Positions 1 to 7,693 of a stretch of DNA of 10,124 bases are shown piece after piece (the first letter of the stretch is position 1; every line of letters begins with the position of its first letter). A model generated the notes under the pieces. That model made no database searches. It was given only the letters and a program-made list of their open reading frames with translations, and was not told the origin of the DNA. The stretch is from Saprospiraceae bacterium. Its GTDB lineage: Bacteria > Bacteroidota > Bacteroidia > Chitinophagales > Saprospiraceae. The position numbers and the translations under genes are program-made. The DNA is taken from assembly GCA_023300835.1 (NCBI GenBank), contig JALZVB010000013.1:1-10124 (forward strand). Direction: 5' to 3'.

Positions 1-2
1 AT

Positions 3-2435
3 GAGTTGGTAAGTGAAACAATATGTAGAGGTGAATTTTATACTTATGAAGGCGTAACGTATATGGACTCAGGAGAGTATACATTAGATATGGTCGACGA
101 AAACGGTTGTAATTACAATGTCATATTAAATATATCTATAGAAGAATGTGTAGCGGCTTGTTCAACGATAGAACATGCAATAAAAGAAATACAATTTTGC
201 CCAGTTATCATATATAATATAACGGATAGTGCTTCACCAGAGACAAACGGTAGTTTTGAGATTATAACAAATGAAGCAGCAGAGATAGGATTGGCGCCAT
301 GTATGGGTGGAATATTATATAATGGAACAGATATAACAACAGCTATAGAATTAATTGGATCAGTGACTGAATTTGGAACATACGCATGGATCTGTTTTGA
401 TAATGACGGTTGTGCTACAGATATATATCCACTAGAAGTTAAGTCAGGGGATTGCGAAGAGAATGTAGGATTGAGCTTAGAGAAGACAGCATCAGCAACT
501 TGTGTCTGTCCTGGAAGTATAGTGGATTACAATTTGAAGATAGGAATGATAGGGGGAGTTTCAGGAATGGAAATTAGAAATGTAGAAATCAAAGAAACTC
601 AGTTGTCAAGTATTCTAGAAATAACAAGTACATCATTTGATAATAGTAGTGATGCAGGAAATGATGCTGTAATGAGTTATATTGATACAGATGGAGATGG
701 AATATCAGAAGAAGAATTTGTATTTAACTATTCACAAGGCTTAAATACAACTACGACAGGAGATATAACAGGTACGGCTATTTTATACTACAAGGATCAA
801 CAAGTTTCAGTAATTAAAAAGGAGAGTTTTTTAATAGTAGAAGCTAAAGATGAATGTTGTATTTCAGGGCTGTGTAATATTTTAGTTAGTTCAGATGAAA
901 TAGTAAATGAAAATTGCCAAGGCAATGATGGTTTAATAAACATAACAGTTGAAGGTGGTATAGCACCGTTTGAATATTTATGGAGTAACGGAAGTGATAA
1001 TGAGGACTTGTCTAATTTACCAGCGGGTACTTATGAAGTTACAATTACAGATTCTGAAGAATGTGCTGTGTCCTCTATTTTTACGGTAGGATTAACACCG
1101 TGTATATTAGGTCAGCTTGGAGATGTAATTTGGGCTGACAGCAACGCAGATGGTATACAAAATGATAATGAAGAGGGCATAGAAAATGCAGAAGTCAGAC
1201 TACTAGATAGCAATGGTGTTTTGTTAGCAAGCCAACAGACTGATTCAAATGGTAACTATAGATTTATAGATTTATTTGAAGGGAATTATAGTATTGAAAT
1301 AATATTACCAACTACACGTATAGGTTATATAAAGACATTTGATGGACGAGGGTCACTAGATACAGATAGTGATGTTAAATCTACTAATGGAAATGCGCAT
1401 ATGTCCAATCCTATATATTTAGGAGAAGGAGAGGTGAACCTAGATGTTGATGGAGGTTTTTATTTAGGAAACAAGATAGGAAATCAAGTATGGTTTGAAG
1501 GCTCATCTCCATCATCAGGGGTTAATGTATTTGATCTTACGGATGAGATATTAGAAAGCGTAGAGGTTACACTTATGAAAATGGGAACTGATGAAGAGGT
1601 AATGAAGGAATATACAGATGTATTTGGAAGATACCTCTTTACGGATGTTGAGTCAGGAGATTATTATTTGGAATTCAAGTCACCTACTGGATTCTCATTT
1701 ATCAGACCGAACATGGAAGGAGATGATACCAAAGATAGTGATGCGATAGAAGATCCGAATAATCCAGGAATAGGAAGGACACATGAAATAAAAGTGCATG
1801 TAGGAGATGTGGACTTAACGATTGATGCAGGTTTGTTACCATCATCAATAGTAGTAGCAATAGAGTTATTGAGTTTGTCAGCAGAAAGAGAAACGACAAG
1901 AGAGATAACAAATTTATTATGGGAGACGATAACTGAAGTCAATAGCAATAGCTTCATAATAGAGAGAAGTAATGCATTGAATGGAGATTATACTGAGATC
2001 GGAACTATAAAAGCCGCTGGAAATAGTAGTAGTAAAAGGAGTTATAGCTATGCTGATACGGACGCAGTAGAAACAGGAAGTTATTACTATAGGTTGAGAA
2101 TGGTTGACTTTGACGGAAGTGAATCTATGTCTAATATAGTATCTGTAGAAGTGCTAAATAGCAATCTAGATAACCAGCAAGTGTCTATTAAATTATACCC
2201 AAATCCAGTGATGGAAGTTGTAAATATAGATATAGAAACAGAGTATAAGTCAAGTATAGAAGGCGGTTTGTTCAATGCTATTGGACAACAAATACAGAAG
2301 ATTGATATTTCTAGTATACCAGCGGGCACAACTAAAATTAAGCTAGATGTATCTGGGTTGTCATCAGGAACATATTTTGTTAGAGCTAAAATTGGTAATA
2401 AAGTAGTCTTTAAAAAGCTTACTAAAACTGAATAA
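3..2435 (+). CDS. Multidomain cell-surface/secreted protein with SprB repeat, two SdrD B-like domains and T9SS sorting tail (5' partial)
   Basis: The frame is open to the left edge, so the true start and signal peptide lie outside; the first possible start inside (TTG at 6) is not believable as the real one. Numbering residues from position 6: a Cys-bounded 'C-x-G-E...sGeYt...NGC' unit (about 7-35) of the kind repeated in Bacteroidota adhesins; a Cys-rich stretch (48-150); a DUF11-like beta domain (about 155-280) with a D-T-D-G-D-G calcium-loop-like motif at 227-232; a SprB repeat (about 294-364, with GGIAPFEYLWSNG and LPAGTYEVTITD signatures); two SdrD B-like domains (about 368-486 and 488-613); an FnIII-like domain (about 614-720, 'WETITEVNSNSFIIERS'); and a T9SS type A sorting domain (726-809) with LYPNPV at 730-735. 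In T9SS families this last domain directs export across the outer membrane and is then removed. Adhesion or matrix function is inference; no enzymatic domain is visible. It ends at TAA 2433-2435, 84 bases before a strong terminator. Confidence 0.9.
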   Translation, partial: ELVSETICRGEFYTYEGVTYMDSGEYTLDMVDENGCNYNVILNISIEECVAACSTIEHAIKEIQFCPVIIYNITDSASPETNGSFEIITNEAAEIGLAPCMGGILYNGTDITTAIELIGSVTEFGTYAWICFDNDGCATDIYPLEVKSGDCEENVGLSLEKTASATCVCPGSIVDYNLKIGMIGGVSGMEIRNVEIKETQLSSILEITSTSFDNSSDAGNDAVMSYIDTDGDGISEEEFVFNYSQGLNTTTTGDITGTAILYYKDQQVSVIKKESFLIVEAKDECCISGLCNILVSSDEIVNENCQGNDGLINITVEGGIAPFEYLWSNGSDNEDLSNLPAGTYEVTITDSEECAVSSIFTVGLTPCILGQLGDVIWADSNADGIQNDNEEGIENAEVRLLDSNGVLLASQQTDSNGNYRFIDLFEGNYSIEIILPTTRIGYIKTFDGRGSLDTDSDVKSTNGNAHMSNPIYLGEGEVNLDVDGGFYLGNKIGNQVWFEGSSPSSGVNVFDLTDEILESVEVTLMKMGTDEEVMKEYTDVFGRYLFTDVESGDYYLEFKSPTGFSFIRPNMEGDDTKDSDAIEDPNNPGIGRTHEIKVHVGDVDLTIDAGLLPSSIVVAIELLSLSAERETTREITNLLWETITEVNSNSFIIERSNALNGDYTEIGTIKAAGNSSSKRSYSYADTDAVETGSYYYRLRMVDFDGSESMSNIVSVEVLNSNLDNQQVSIKLYPNPVMEVVNIDIETEYKSSIEGGLFNAIGQQIQKIDISSIPAGTTKIKLDVSGLSSGTYFVRAKIGNKVVFKKLTKTE

Positions 2436-2518
2436 AGTCATAGTTTAAGAGTTAATAGATAATTTGTCTCGTCCTGAAATAGTGAAACAGGTTTTATAAA
2501 ATGAAAATACTTAATTAA

Positions 2519-2550
2519 CGAGTAGGGGATCATGGTCTTCTACTCGTTTT
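2519..2550. terminator. Bidirectional intrinsic terminator between convergent genes
   Basis: The 28 bases at 2519-2546 fold into one stem: seven perfect outer pairs (CGAGTAG with CTACTCG), then two G-T wobbles, G-C and A-T, leaving a loop of about six bases. On the plus strand it is followed by TTTTCTTTC, and on the minus strand by TTAATTAAG. It sits between the plus-strand gene ending at 2435 and the minus-strand gene ending at 2561, so it can serve both, more convincingly the plus-strand gene. Confidence 0.8.
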
Positions 2551-2560
2551 CTTTCGTCTA

Positions 2561-4696
2561 TTACTTCACAATAAGTTTGAACGCTTTAGAGTAATGACTA
2601 TTAATACTAGTTACTGATATCAAGTACATGCCAGCTACTAAATCTGAAGTGTTCAGCTTAAATTTCTCGACAGTCGAAGTAGAATAACTTTGTAATAATG
2701 TACCTTCTATAGAATATAACCCAATTGAAACCTCTTCGTTTATGCCTAATAAATAAGTCGCTTCTCCATGAGTTGGGTTTGGAGAAATACTGAGATCTTC
2801 AAATTCTGTTTTTATAGATGGACTCACATTTGAAATTTGGCAACCACCAACTATGAAACTTTGTGGAGAGCTGGCCGTATTGTTTTCTCCTCCAGTGGCT
2901 AAACTATAGGTATAGTAGAATGTTACGGTATCTCCTGCTATGGCAATAATTTCTTGCGGTGAACCAGGGGTAACGCCTAAGTCTGTGAAGTTATCGTTCT
3001 GGTTTACTTTATAGAAAAGTAAACATAATGACTCTCCATTTCCACTTACTGATGGGATATATGTAATTGTCGGGTTTTCAATTTCATTAGAGGCAATATA
3101 ATTATAATCTCCGTTTGGAGAATCCGCCTCACAGCCTGTTACGCCTGGCGATTCGACGACTTTGATCTCAACTGATCTTGAGATGTTTCCATCTTGCGCT
3201 GTAATTGTAAACTGTCCTAATGTGCTTGCAGTAAATAGTCCATTACTGTCAATTTCTGCTCCAGTTGTAGACCAACCTATTGTTGTTGGGAAAGTTGCAC
3301 TATATTGATCATAGCCTTGTGCTATATATTGTAAGTTTTCACCTTGTTCTATTTCTACTGTGTACGGAGATATACTTATAAGAGCAAGTTCTGGTGATGG
3401 TTGTACATATTCATTGTAACCTCCGATAATTACTCTTGCACTTGTAGGGTAGGTACATTGTATGGTAGAAGAATGGTCCCCTACATCATCATAGGCAAAA
3501 GCATAGGTTTGGGAAGCGTAACTAATTTCTTCATTGTGAAAAAACTTTACATATTCATTGTATGGAGATTGTATAAAATATCTAGACGCATCATGGGTAT
3601 ATTGTACAGTGCCATCGATAATATCCGTATAGATCGCATGTCGACTTATGGAGGCCGCGATCTGAGCTTGTATCATAAGGTCTTCATCATGTTTTTCTCT
3701 ATTGATGTTACCGTCCACTTCTGTAGATGCTAAAAATCCAGATCCTTCAATAGCATTAAACGTAGTGGGTTTGCCATAAATAGTGGCAATAGATCCATCT
3801 GCAGGATCAACAAAATCAAACCGTTCTCCAGTCACTCGACCTGTCCAAATACCGCGGTCACCTATATCAATGACTAAATCATTTCTTGCGTAAGTGCTCC
3901 ATATGTCATCTATGTACTCATCAAGTATGTCATCCGGGAATCCTTCTACTTTTGAGGGTTGCTCAATAATATAACCACCGTCTATGGAGTTCTCTTTGAT
4001 GACTTTAGCAACTAAATATTCCTCAGAAACGGTGTTATCCCATTGGGTTAAGATGTCTTCATGAGATATTTGTTCTCCTATTTTACCGTACTTAGGACTT
4101 CCATTTCCACCAAGTGCATTGAGGTAAGACTCAGTATAAGAAGATTCCACAAGTCCGCCTGAAAATCCACTTACCTCAACTGATATAGGATACTGATAAG
4201 CATCTACACGACTGCTGTTGGTCCAGAGTCCAGAATTTCCCCATGTAAGCTCTACGATTTCCCACCTGATACCATCATTGGGATCTGAAGTAGAATTTAG
4301 ATTTGCGCCAGCATAGCCGCCCGTTTCATGGAAGTGCAAAAACATAGGAGATTGTAAAGAAATAAAAATACGACTGCCGTATAACCCTTGTGGTATCTGT
4401 ATAGTATTATCCGTAATGTTACTGAGTTGTGTGAATATGTCTGGATATTTCCACTCAACGGGAGTACTCCAAGGAGGTCCATCTAAGGTGTTCTGATCTG
4501 CAGACATTGGAACGAGCGAATAGTCATTCATGTCCATCCATACATCTACATTGTCGCCAAATTTACCGACTAAACCAATGTAGATTTCTGTATCATCATA
4601 GATTGAATTATTTGTAAATGTATATGGTAATTCAAATTGTCCGTAAGAAAAATGACTTAGTGAAACCAAACTTATGAATAATAAGATTTTTTTCAT
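2561..4696 (-). CDS. Secreted GH64-family endo-beta-1,3-glucanase with Ig-like and CBM56-like domains and T9SS tail
   Basis: Predicted to hydrolyse beta-1,3-glucan outside the cell. The start is taken as ATG at 4696 because it opens directly on a signal peptide (MKKILLFISLVSLSHFSYG, cut before Gln20); the frame could run up to a TTG at 4753, but that would bury the signal. Residues from the ATG, 711 in all: GH64 catalytic domain about 20-427, with S-D-P-N at 137-140, the 'WEIVELTW' motif and 'RVDAYQYP'. Glu149 and Asp165 match in motif and in 16-residue spacing the essential Glu154/Asp170 of the Streptomyces matensis laminaripentaose-producing enzyme. The end of the domain carries the family's YAFAYDDVGD stretch. 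Then a Big2-type Ig-like domain (about 437-514), a small beta domain (about 522-619) resembling the beta-1,3-glucan-binding CBM56 ('GDTVTFYYTYS'), and a T9SS type A tail (635-711, 'ISPNPTHGEA'). GH64 is firm; the CBM56 call is moderate. It lies 81 bases after the preceding gene on the same strand, and I see no clear promoter in that gap. Confidence 0.88.
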   Translation of the reverse strand: MKKILLFISLVSLSHFSYGQFELPYTFTNNSIYDDTEIYIGLVGKFGDNVDVWMDMNDYSLVPMSADQNTLDGPPWSTPVEWKYPDIFTQLSNITDNTIQIPQGLYGSRIFISLQSPMFLHFHETGGYAGANLNSTSDPNDGIRWEIVELTWGNSGLWTNSSRVDAYQYPISVEVSGFSGGLVESSYTESYLNALGGNGSPKYGKIGEQISHEDILTQWDNTVSEEYLVAKVIKENSIDGGYIIEQPSKVEGFPDDILDEYIDDIWSTYARNDLVIDIGDRGIWTGRVTGERFDFVDPADGSIATIYGKPTTFNAIEGSGFLASTEVDGNINREKHDEDLMIQAQIAASISRHAIYTDIIDGTVQYTHDASRYFIQSPYNEYVKFFHNEEISYASQTYAFAYDDVGDHSSTIQCTYPTSARVIIGGYNEYVQPSPELALISISPYTVEIEQGENLQYIAQGYDQYSATFPTTIGWSTTGAEIDSNGLFTASTLGQFTITAQDGNISRSVEIKVVESPGVTGCEADSPNGDYNYIASNEIENPTITYIPSVSGNGESLCLLFYKVNQNDNFTDLGVTPGSPQEIIAIAGDTVTFYYTYSLATGGENNTASSPQSFIVGGCQISNVSPSIKTEFEDLSISPNPTHGEATYLLGINEEVSIGLYSIEGTLLQSYSTSTVEKFKLNTSDLVAGMYLISVTSINSHYSKAFKLIVK

Positions 4697-4777
4697 GATA
4701 GGACTTTTTGTTGGAGGTACTTCTTGTTCAGACTTTTTTGTTGACAGTGACAAGTAAAGGATTAATAGTCAATAAAC

Positions 4778-5737
4778 CTATATCTCATTAAACAACTTCC
4801 CTTTCTCCAGTGTCACAGCCAACCTTACAACATCTACAGCTGGTTGTAATGAATTCATTTGATTGTTTCTATTAAGTAGTGACTTCACAAAATGATGTAA
4901 TTGGAGGTATTCGGGATATAGGAAACCACTATAGTATTTGGTTGTTATTGGGATGTTTTCATCACCTGCTACTGACATAAGGAAAGAACGGTAGTTATCA
5001 TTAGATATTTCTAGTTTACCGATATCTCCTTTTATATTGATAATACTTTTATGTTCAGTGTCTGCTGGTTTTACGGTTAGAACAATTTCAGTATTGTTAC
5101 TGGCATTGATGTGACAGACAATTTCTTGACTGTCACTTTTAGAAACTTTGACAACATAATTGTCGGCCTCTATGAGCCATAAACATAAGTCTAGCTCATC
5201 TATTACGCTATCTATGAACAGGCTTCCGCTTTTCTGAGTGAGCTGTCGATTGAGCCCATTGAAAAAATTAGAATCAAGTGTAATGTTAGTCAATGCACCT
5301 ATTCCATTTGATGCAATAATTTGTTGTACAGTATGGAATAGTGGTGAGTGCCTGACCATTGAAGAAGACATGACTATCTGGCTAGGATGAGAATCAGCAC
5401 AGGCTTTTACAGCCAAGGCGTCTTCTACATTAAGCGCAATAGGATCAGCGATAAAAACATGTTTGCCTGCCTCTATGGCCTTAATAGCTTGATGGGGTCG
5501 GAATTGCGGATCAGAGAATATAAAGATCGTATCTATATCATGATTTTCTATCAGAGACTTCTCATCAGAATAAACATACTCTAGGTTCAAGTCATTTTTA
5601 GCGTAAAGCAACTCTTTCTGATTTCTGCCTACAGCGCCTAGTAGTTTGAGGTTTTTTATATGCTCTCTAAGAAGGGTTGTGTAGGCCATTCCGAGTTCTT
5701 CCAGACCTAGTACACCTGCCTTTATATTATATATCAT
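4778..5737 (-). CDS. Gfo/Idh/MocA-fold oxidoreductase-like protein lacking canonical catalytic Lys and His
   Basis: 319 residues, near the usual 320-350 of the family. The N-terminal Rossmann domain shows a G-x-x-G-x-x-x-x-G dinucleotide loop (GVLGLEELG, 8-16) and the family's 'GKHVF' strand (91-95). The family normally reads E-K-P straight after this, where the Lys acts in cofactor binding and catalysis; here it is A97-D98-P99. The second signature, D-x-x-x-H-x-x-D in inositol dehydrogenases, reads D176-SVI-D180-EL-D183, so Asp176 and Asp183 are kept but the His is replaced by Asp. The C-terminal alpha/beta domain (about 125-319) has the expected 'G.lt.i..d' entry and a 'LQLHHFVKSLLN' helix. 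It may be a non-classical dehydrogenase, a binding protein or a degenerate enzyme; no substrate can be named. Its ATG follows the lipA TAG with no base between, which suggests translational coupling. A cytoplasmic location is inferred from the lack of a signal peptide. Confidence 0.85.
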   Translation of the reverse strand: MIYNIKAGVLGLEELGMAYTTLLREHIKNLKLLGAVGRNQKELLYAKNDLNLEYVYSDEKSLIENHDIDTIFIFSDPQFRPHQAIKAIEAGKHVFIADPIALNVEDALAVKACADSHPSQIVMSSSMVRHSPLFHTVQQIIASNGIGALTNITLDSNFFNGLNRQLTQKSGSLFIDSVIDELDLCLWLIEADNYVVKVSKSDSQEIVCHINASNNTEIVLTVKPADTEHKSIINIKGDIGKLEISNDNYRSFLMSVAGDENIPITTKYYSGFLYPEYLQLHHFVKSLLNRNNQMNSLQPAVDVVRLAVTLEKGKLFNEI

Positions 5738-6610
5738 CTATAGATGTCTTTCTGCATGGTATGAAGATCTTACGAGTGGTCCACTTTCTACATAGTCGAT
5801 TCCCATCTTGAGACCTTCTTCTTTATAGTAAGCAAATATGTCTGGATGTATATATTCATCTACAGCCAAGTGCATCTGCGTCGGTCTGAGATATTGCCCT
5901 ATTGTGACAACATCACAACCATGTTTGTGCAGATCTTGTAGCGTTTGTAAAACCTCTTCTTGGGTCTCACCTAGACCTACCATAAAGCCAGACTTGGTTC
6001 TCTTTCCTTTGTCTTTGGTCCGTTGTATTTGTTCTAAGCTTCTATCGTATTTAGCCTGTGGCCTTACTTTTCTATAGAGACGTGGAACTGTTTCCATATT
6101 GTGAGATATAACCTCTTGTCCACCTTCGATCATTCTATTGAGTGCGGTCCAGTTGGCTTTTACGTCTGGGATCAGTGTCTCTATTGTTGTCGTAGGAGAT
6201 TGTTCTTTTACTTGAACTACAGTCTGGTACCATATCTCTGCGCCTCTATCTTTTAACTCATCTCTGTTGACAGAGGTTATAACGGCATGTTTGACTTGCA
6301 TTAATCTGATCGCTTCTGCTACACGTCTGGGTTCATCCTCGTCATATTCAGGTGGTCTACCCGTCTTCACGGCACAGAAAGAACAGCTTCTTGTACATAC
6401 ATCACCTAGTATCATAAATGTAGCGGTACCAGCTCCCCAGCATTCTCCCATGTTGGGACAATTTCCGCTTTGGCATATGGTATTGAGACTATATTCATCT
6501 ACTAGTTTTCTTACTCTTTTGAAGTCTTCACCTATAGGAAGTTTCACTCTTAACCAACTTGGTTTTTTCTCTCTTTTAGGTTTAACTGTTACAACTGGTA
6601 AATCTAACAT
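5738..6610 (-). CDS. lipA: Lipoyl synthase (radical SAM)
   Basis: Inserts two sulfur atoms at C6 and C8 of octanoyl groups carried on lipoyl domains (pyruvate and 2-oxoglutarate dehydrogenases, glycine cleavage H protein), using S-adenosylmethionine. Both clusters are visible: the auxiliary 4Fe-4S motif C-x4-C-x5-C at Cys46, Cys51 and Cys57, and the radical SAM motif C-x3-C-x2-C at Cys72, Cys76 and Cys79. Also present are 'TSVNRDELKDRGA' (112-124), 'TIGQYLRPT' (236-244) and the C-terminal RSSY (281-284), whose serine closes the auxiliary cluster in known structures. At 290 residues it is complete and of ordinary length. Start is ATG at 6610, 18 bases after the upstream stop; the stop touches the next gene's ATG. 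It is the middle gene of a probable three-gene operon. No octanoyltransferase (lipB) or lipoate ligase is in the window. Confidence 0.97.
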   Translation of the reverse strand: MLDLPVVTVKPKREKKPSWLRVKLPIGEDFKRVRKLVDEYSLNTICQSGNCPNMGECWGAGTATFMILGDVCTRSCSFCAVKTGRPPEYDEDEPRRVAEAIRLMQVKHAVITSVNRDELKDRGAEIWYQTVVQVKEQSPTTTIETLIPDVKANWTALNRMIEGGQEVISHNMETVPRLYRKVRPQAKYDRSLEQIQRTKDKGKRTKSGFMVGLGETQEEVLQTLQDLHKHGCDVVTIGQYLRPTQMHLAVDEYIHPDIFAYYKEEGLKMGIDYVESGPLVRSSYHAERHL

Positions 6611-6628
6611 TTACGCTTTTTAATATTA

Positions 6629-7438
6629 TTAATTGGAACGTGTTCCAATGTGAAAATTCATATAAAGTGCAAAAAATATCCTGTTTGCTGAGACTTCTTC
6701 TGTCTCAACTAGAATAGGGATTTTGGACGGAAAGATATCAAACATAATTCCAGTTTCAAAAGCTCTTACATATTTGTCAAAAGCCCCCGTCGCTAAATGT
6801 GCGCCTATTTTCCCTTGGATACCAGCCCTTACTGACAAATCATCAAATCCTTTGAAAAAAGATGATTTGGAACTTATAGAACTTCTATCTAGAAACTTAT
6901 CTGCATTTTCCTCAGAGAAACTTTCTGATACAACTCTTCTTATCTGTCTACCATCTATTATGTCTACGTATATTAAGTCAAGGTGATAAGGTTTCAATAG
7001 CGCAATAGATGGCCCTATTTCAACAGTGTAACCTACAGAAAGTCCATTTCTCCTTTCTTTCTCCGAGAGATACTTTTTAACCCCTACACCGCCTCTGATA
7101 TTGATGACTGAGTTGATTTTTCCAAATGAAAAAGCCCCTGTAGGGCCTCCACCAGCATTTTTAGACTGACCTTTTTCCCTAGGATCTTTGGTATAACCTA
7201 ATTCTAGTTGATAGTAGTTTGTCTTGTAATATGACTTTATTTTACCTGAATTATAGGCAATAGAAGCGCCTCTTTGGGTTATTCTGAAGTCTAGGGCCCA
7301 TTCTTTCTTATAGATTATTCCTTTCCAATCGACTTCTGTCAATTTGGGTTTGATAATACGTTGGGCATTAGACTCTGATGATGACCAGCACATCAGTATA
7401 ATTAATAATGTATTCGTTATCAGAGCTTTATAACTCAA
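6629..7438 (-). CDS. Probable outer-membrane beta-barrel-type protein of unknown function, upstream of lipA
   Basis: 269 residues with no family I can name. An N-terminal signal peptide is clear: a hydrophobic core at about 5-18 and a likely cut after S-N-A25, before Gln26. The mature part alternates short amphipathic strands ending in aromatic or small residues ('YYQLELGYT', 'GLSVGYTVEIGPSIALL', 'RIFFALYMNFHIGTRSN'), and the final strand near the C-terminus suits an outer-membrane barrel. A Gly-rich patch (GGGPTGAFSFG, about 96-106) lies between strands. The start is TTG at 7438: an in-frame TAA lies 12 bases upstream and the next Met (residue 16) would cut the signal peptide in half, so TTG, or an untested non-standard start, is needed. 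The 18-base gap to lipA and shared strand suggest co-transcription. Barrel topology is inference from composition; a periplasmic protein is possible. Confidence 0.72.
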   Translation of the reverse strand: MSYKALITNTLLIILMCWSSSESNAQRIIKPKLTEVDWKGIIYKKEWALDFRITQRGASIAYNSGKIKSYYKTNYYQLELGYTKDPREKGQSKNAGGGPTGAFSFGKINSVINIRGGVGVKKYLSEKERRNGLSVGYTVEIGPSIALLKPYHLDLIYVDIIDGRQIRRVVSESFSEENADKFLDRSSISSKSSFFKGFDDLSVRAGIQGKIGAHLATGAFDKYVRAFETGIMFDIFPSKIPILVETEEVSANRIFFALYMNFHIGTRSN

Positions 7439-7463
7439 GTCTATATAATTTTATTGATTCTAA

Positions 7464-7490
7464 TAAAGGTAATGATATTCCTTATATCAA
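7464..7490 (-). promoter_or_regulatory. Possible Bacteroidota-type promoter for the barrel-lipA-oxidoreductase operon
   Basis: On the minus strand, TTG (7490-7488) is followed after 16 bases by TACCTTTA (7471-7464), which resembles the Bacteroidota -7 element TAnnTTTG except for its last base. The spacing is a little short for the usual -33/-7 layout. It would start transcription around 7456, just ahead of the TTG start at 7438. This is the best candidate in the 271-base gap, but such matches arise easily in AT-rich DNA. Confidence 0.22.
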
Positions 7491-7635
7491 TGTTGTGTTA
7501 TACGACCTTAAGTTGTATTTATTGTCTGTGTTAATATTAATTGGAATGAATGAGAAAGGGTTGTTTCGACAATATACAGTGTATTTAGCAGATTCCGTGT
7601 TGCTATAATAACAGGATAATATTACTTCAAGACAA

Positions 7636-7657
7636 GCCAATAGCCTTGAAAATTGGC
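7636..7657 (-). terminator. Stem-loop, possible terminator of the beta-propeller gene
   Basis: A perfect 6-bp inverted repeat (GCCAAT with ATTGGC) around a 10-base loop, 53 bases past the TAG at 7710. On the minus strand it is followed by TTGTCTT, only a modest T-run, so termination would be weak. It is placed where a terminator separating this gene from the next operon would be expected. Confidence 0.4.
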
Positions 7658-7693
7658 AAATAAAATCTAGAAAAGACTAACTGATTAAGTTTG

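Noticed and set aside
1664..1957. 97-codon minus-strand frame inside the surface protein gene
   Set aside because: Fully antisense to the second SdrD B-like domain; Ser/Leu-rich shadow translation.
2472..2490. Small hairpin CCTG...CAGG followed by TTTT upstream of the main terminator
   Set aside because: Only four pairs around an 11-base loop; too weak beside the strong stem at 2519-2546.
3401..3733. 110-codon open frame on the plus strand inside the glucanase gene
   Set aside because: Antisense to the GH64 domain, whose protein sequence is clearly conserved; the Ile/Tyr/Arg-rich translation looks like a shadow.
4697..4753. N-terminal extension of the glucanase to TTG at 4753
   Set aside because: It would add 19 hydrophilic residues ahead of a textbook signal peptide that starts exactly at ATG 4696.
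4697..4777. Promoter for the glucanase in the gap after the oxidoreductase-like gene
   Set aside because: There is a TTGACT and a TTTACTTG in the gap, but the spacing between them does not fit the Bacteroidota -33/-7 pattern, so I do not call a promoter.
6267..6623. 118-codon open frame on the plus strand opposite lipA
   Set aside because: It is entirely antisense to the conserved cluster-binding region of lipA, shows no domain or signal, and its composition follows from the lipA codons.
7408..7608. 66-codon plus-strand frame reaching into the 271-base intergenic gap
   Set aside because: It begins antisense to the signal peptide of the barrel-like gene, has no ribosome site or recognisable motif, and most of its length is AT-rich spacer; not strong enough to call a gene.
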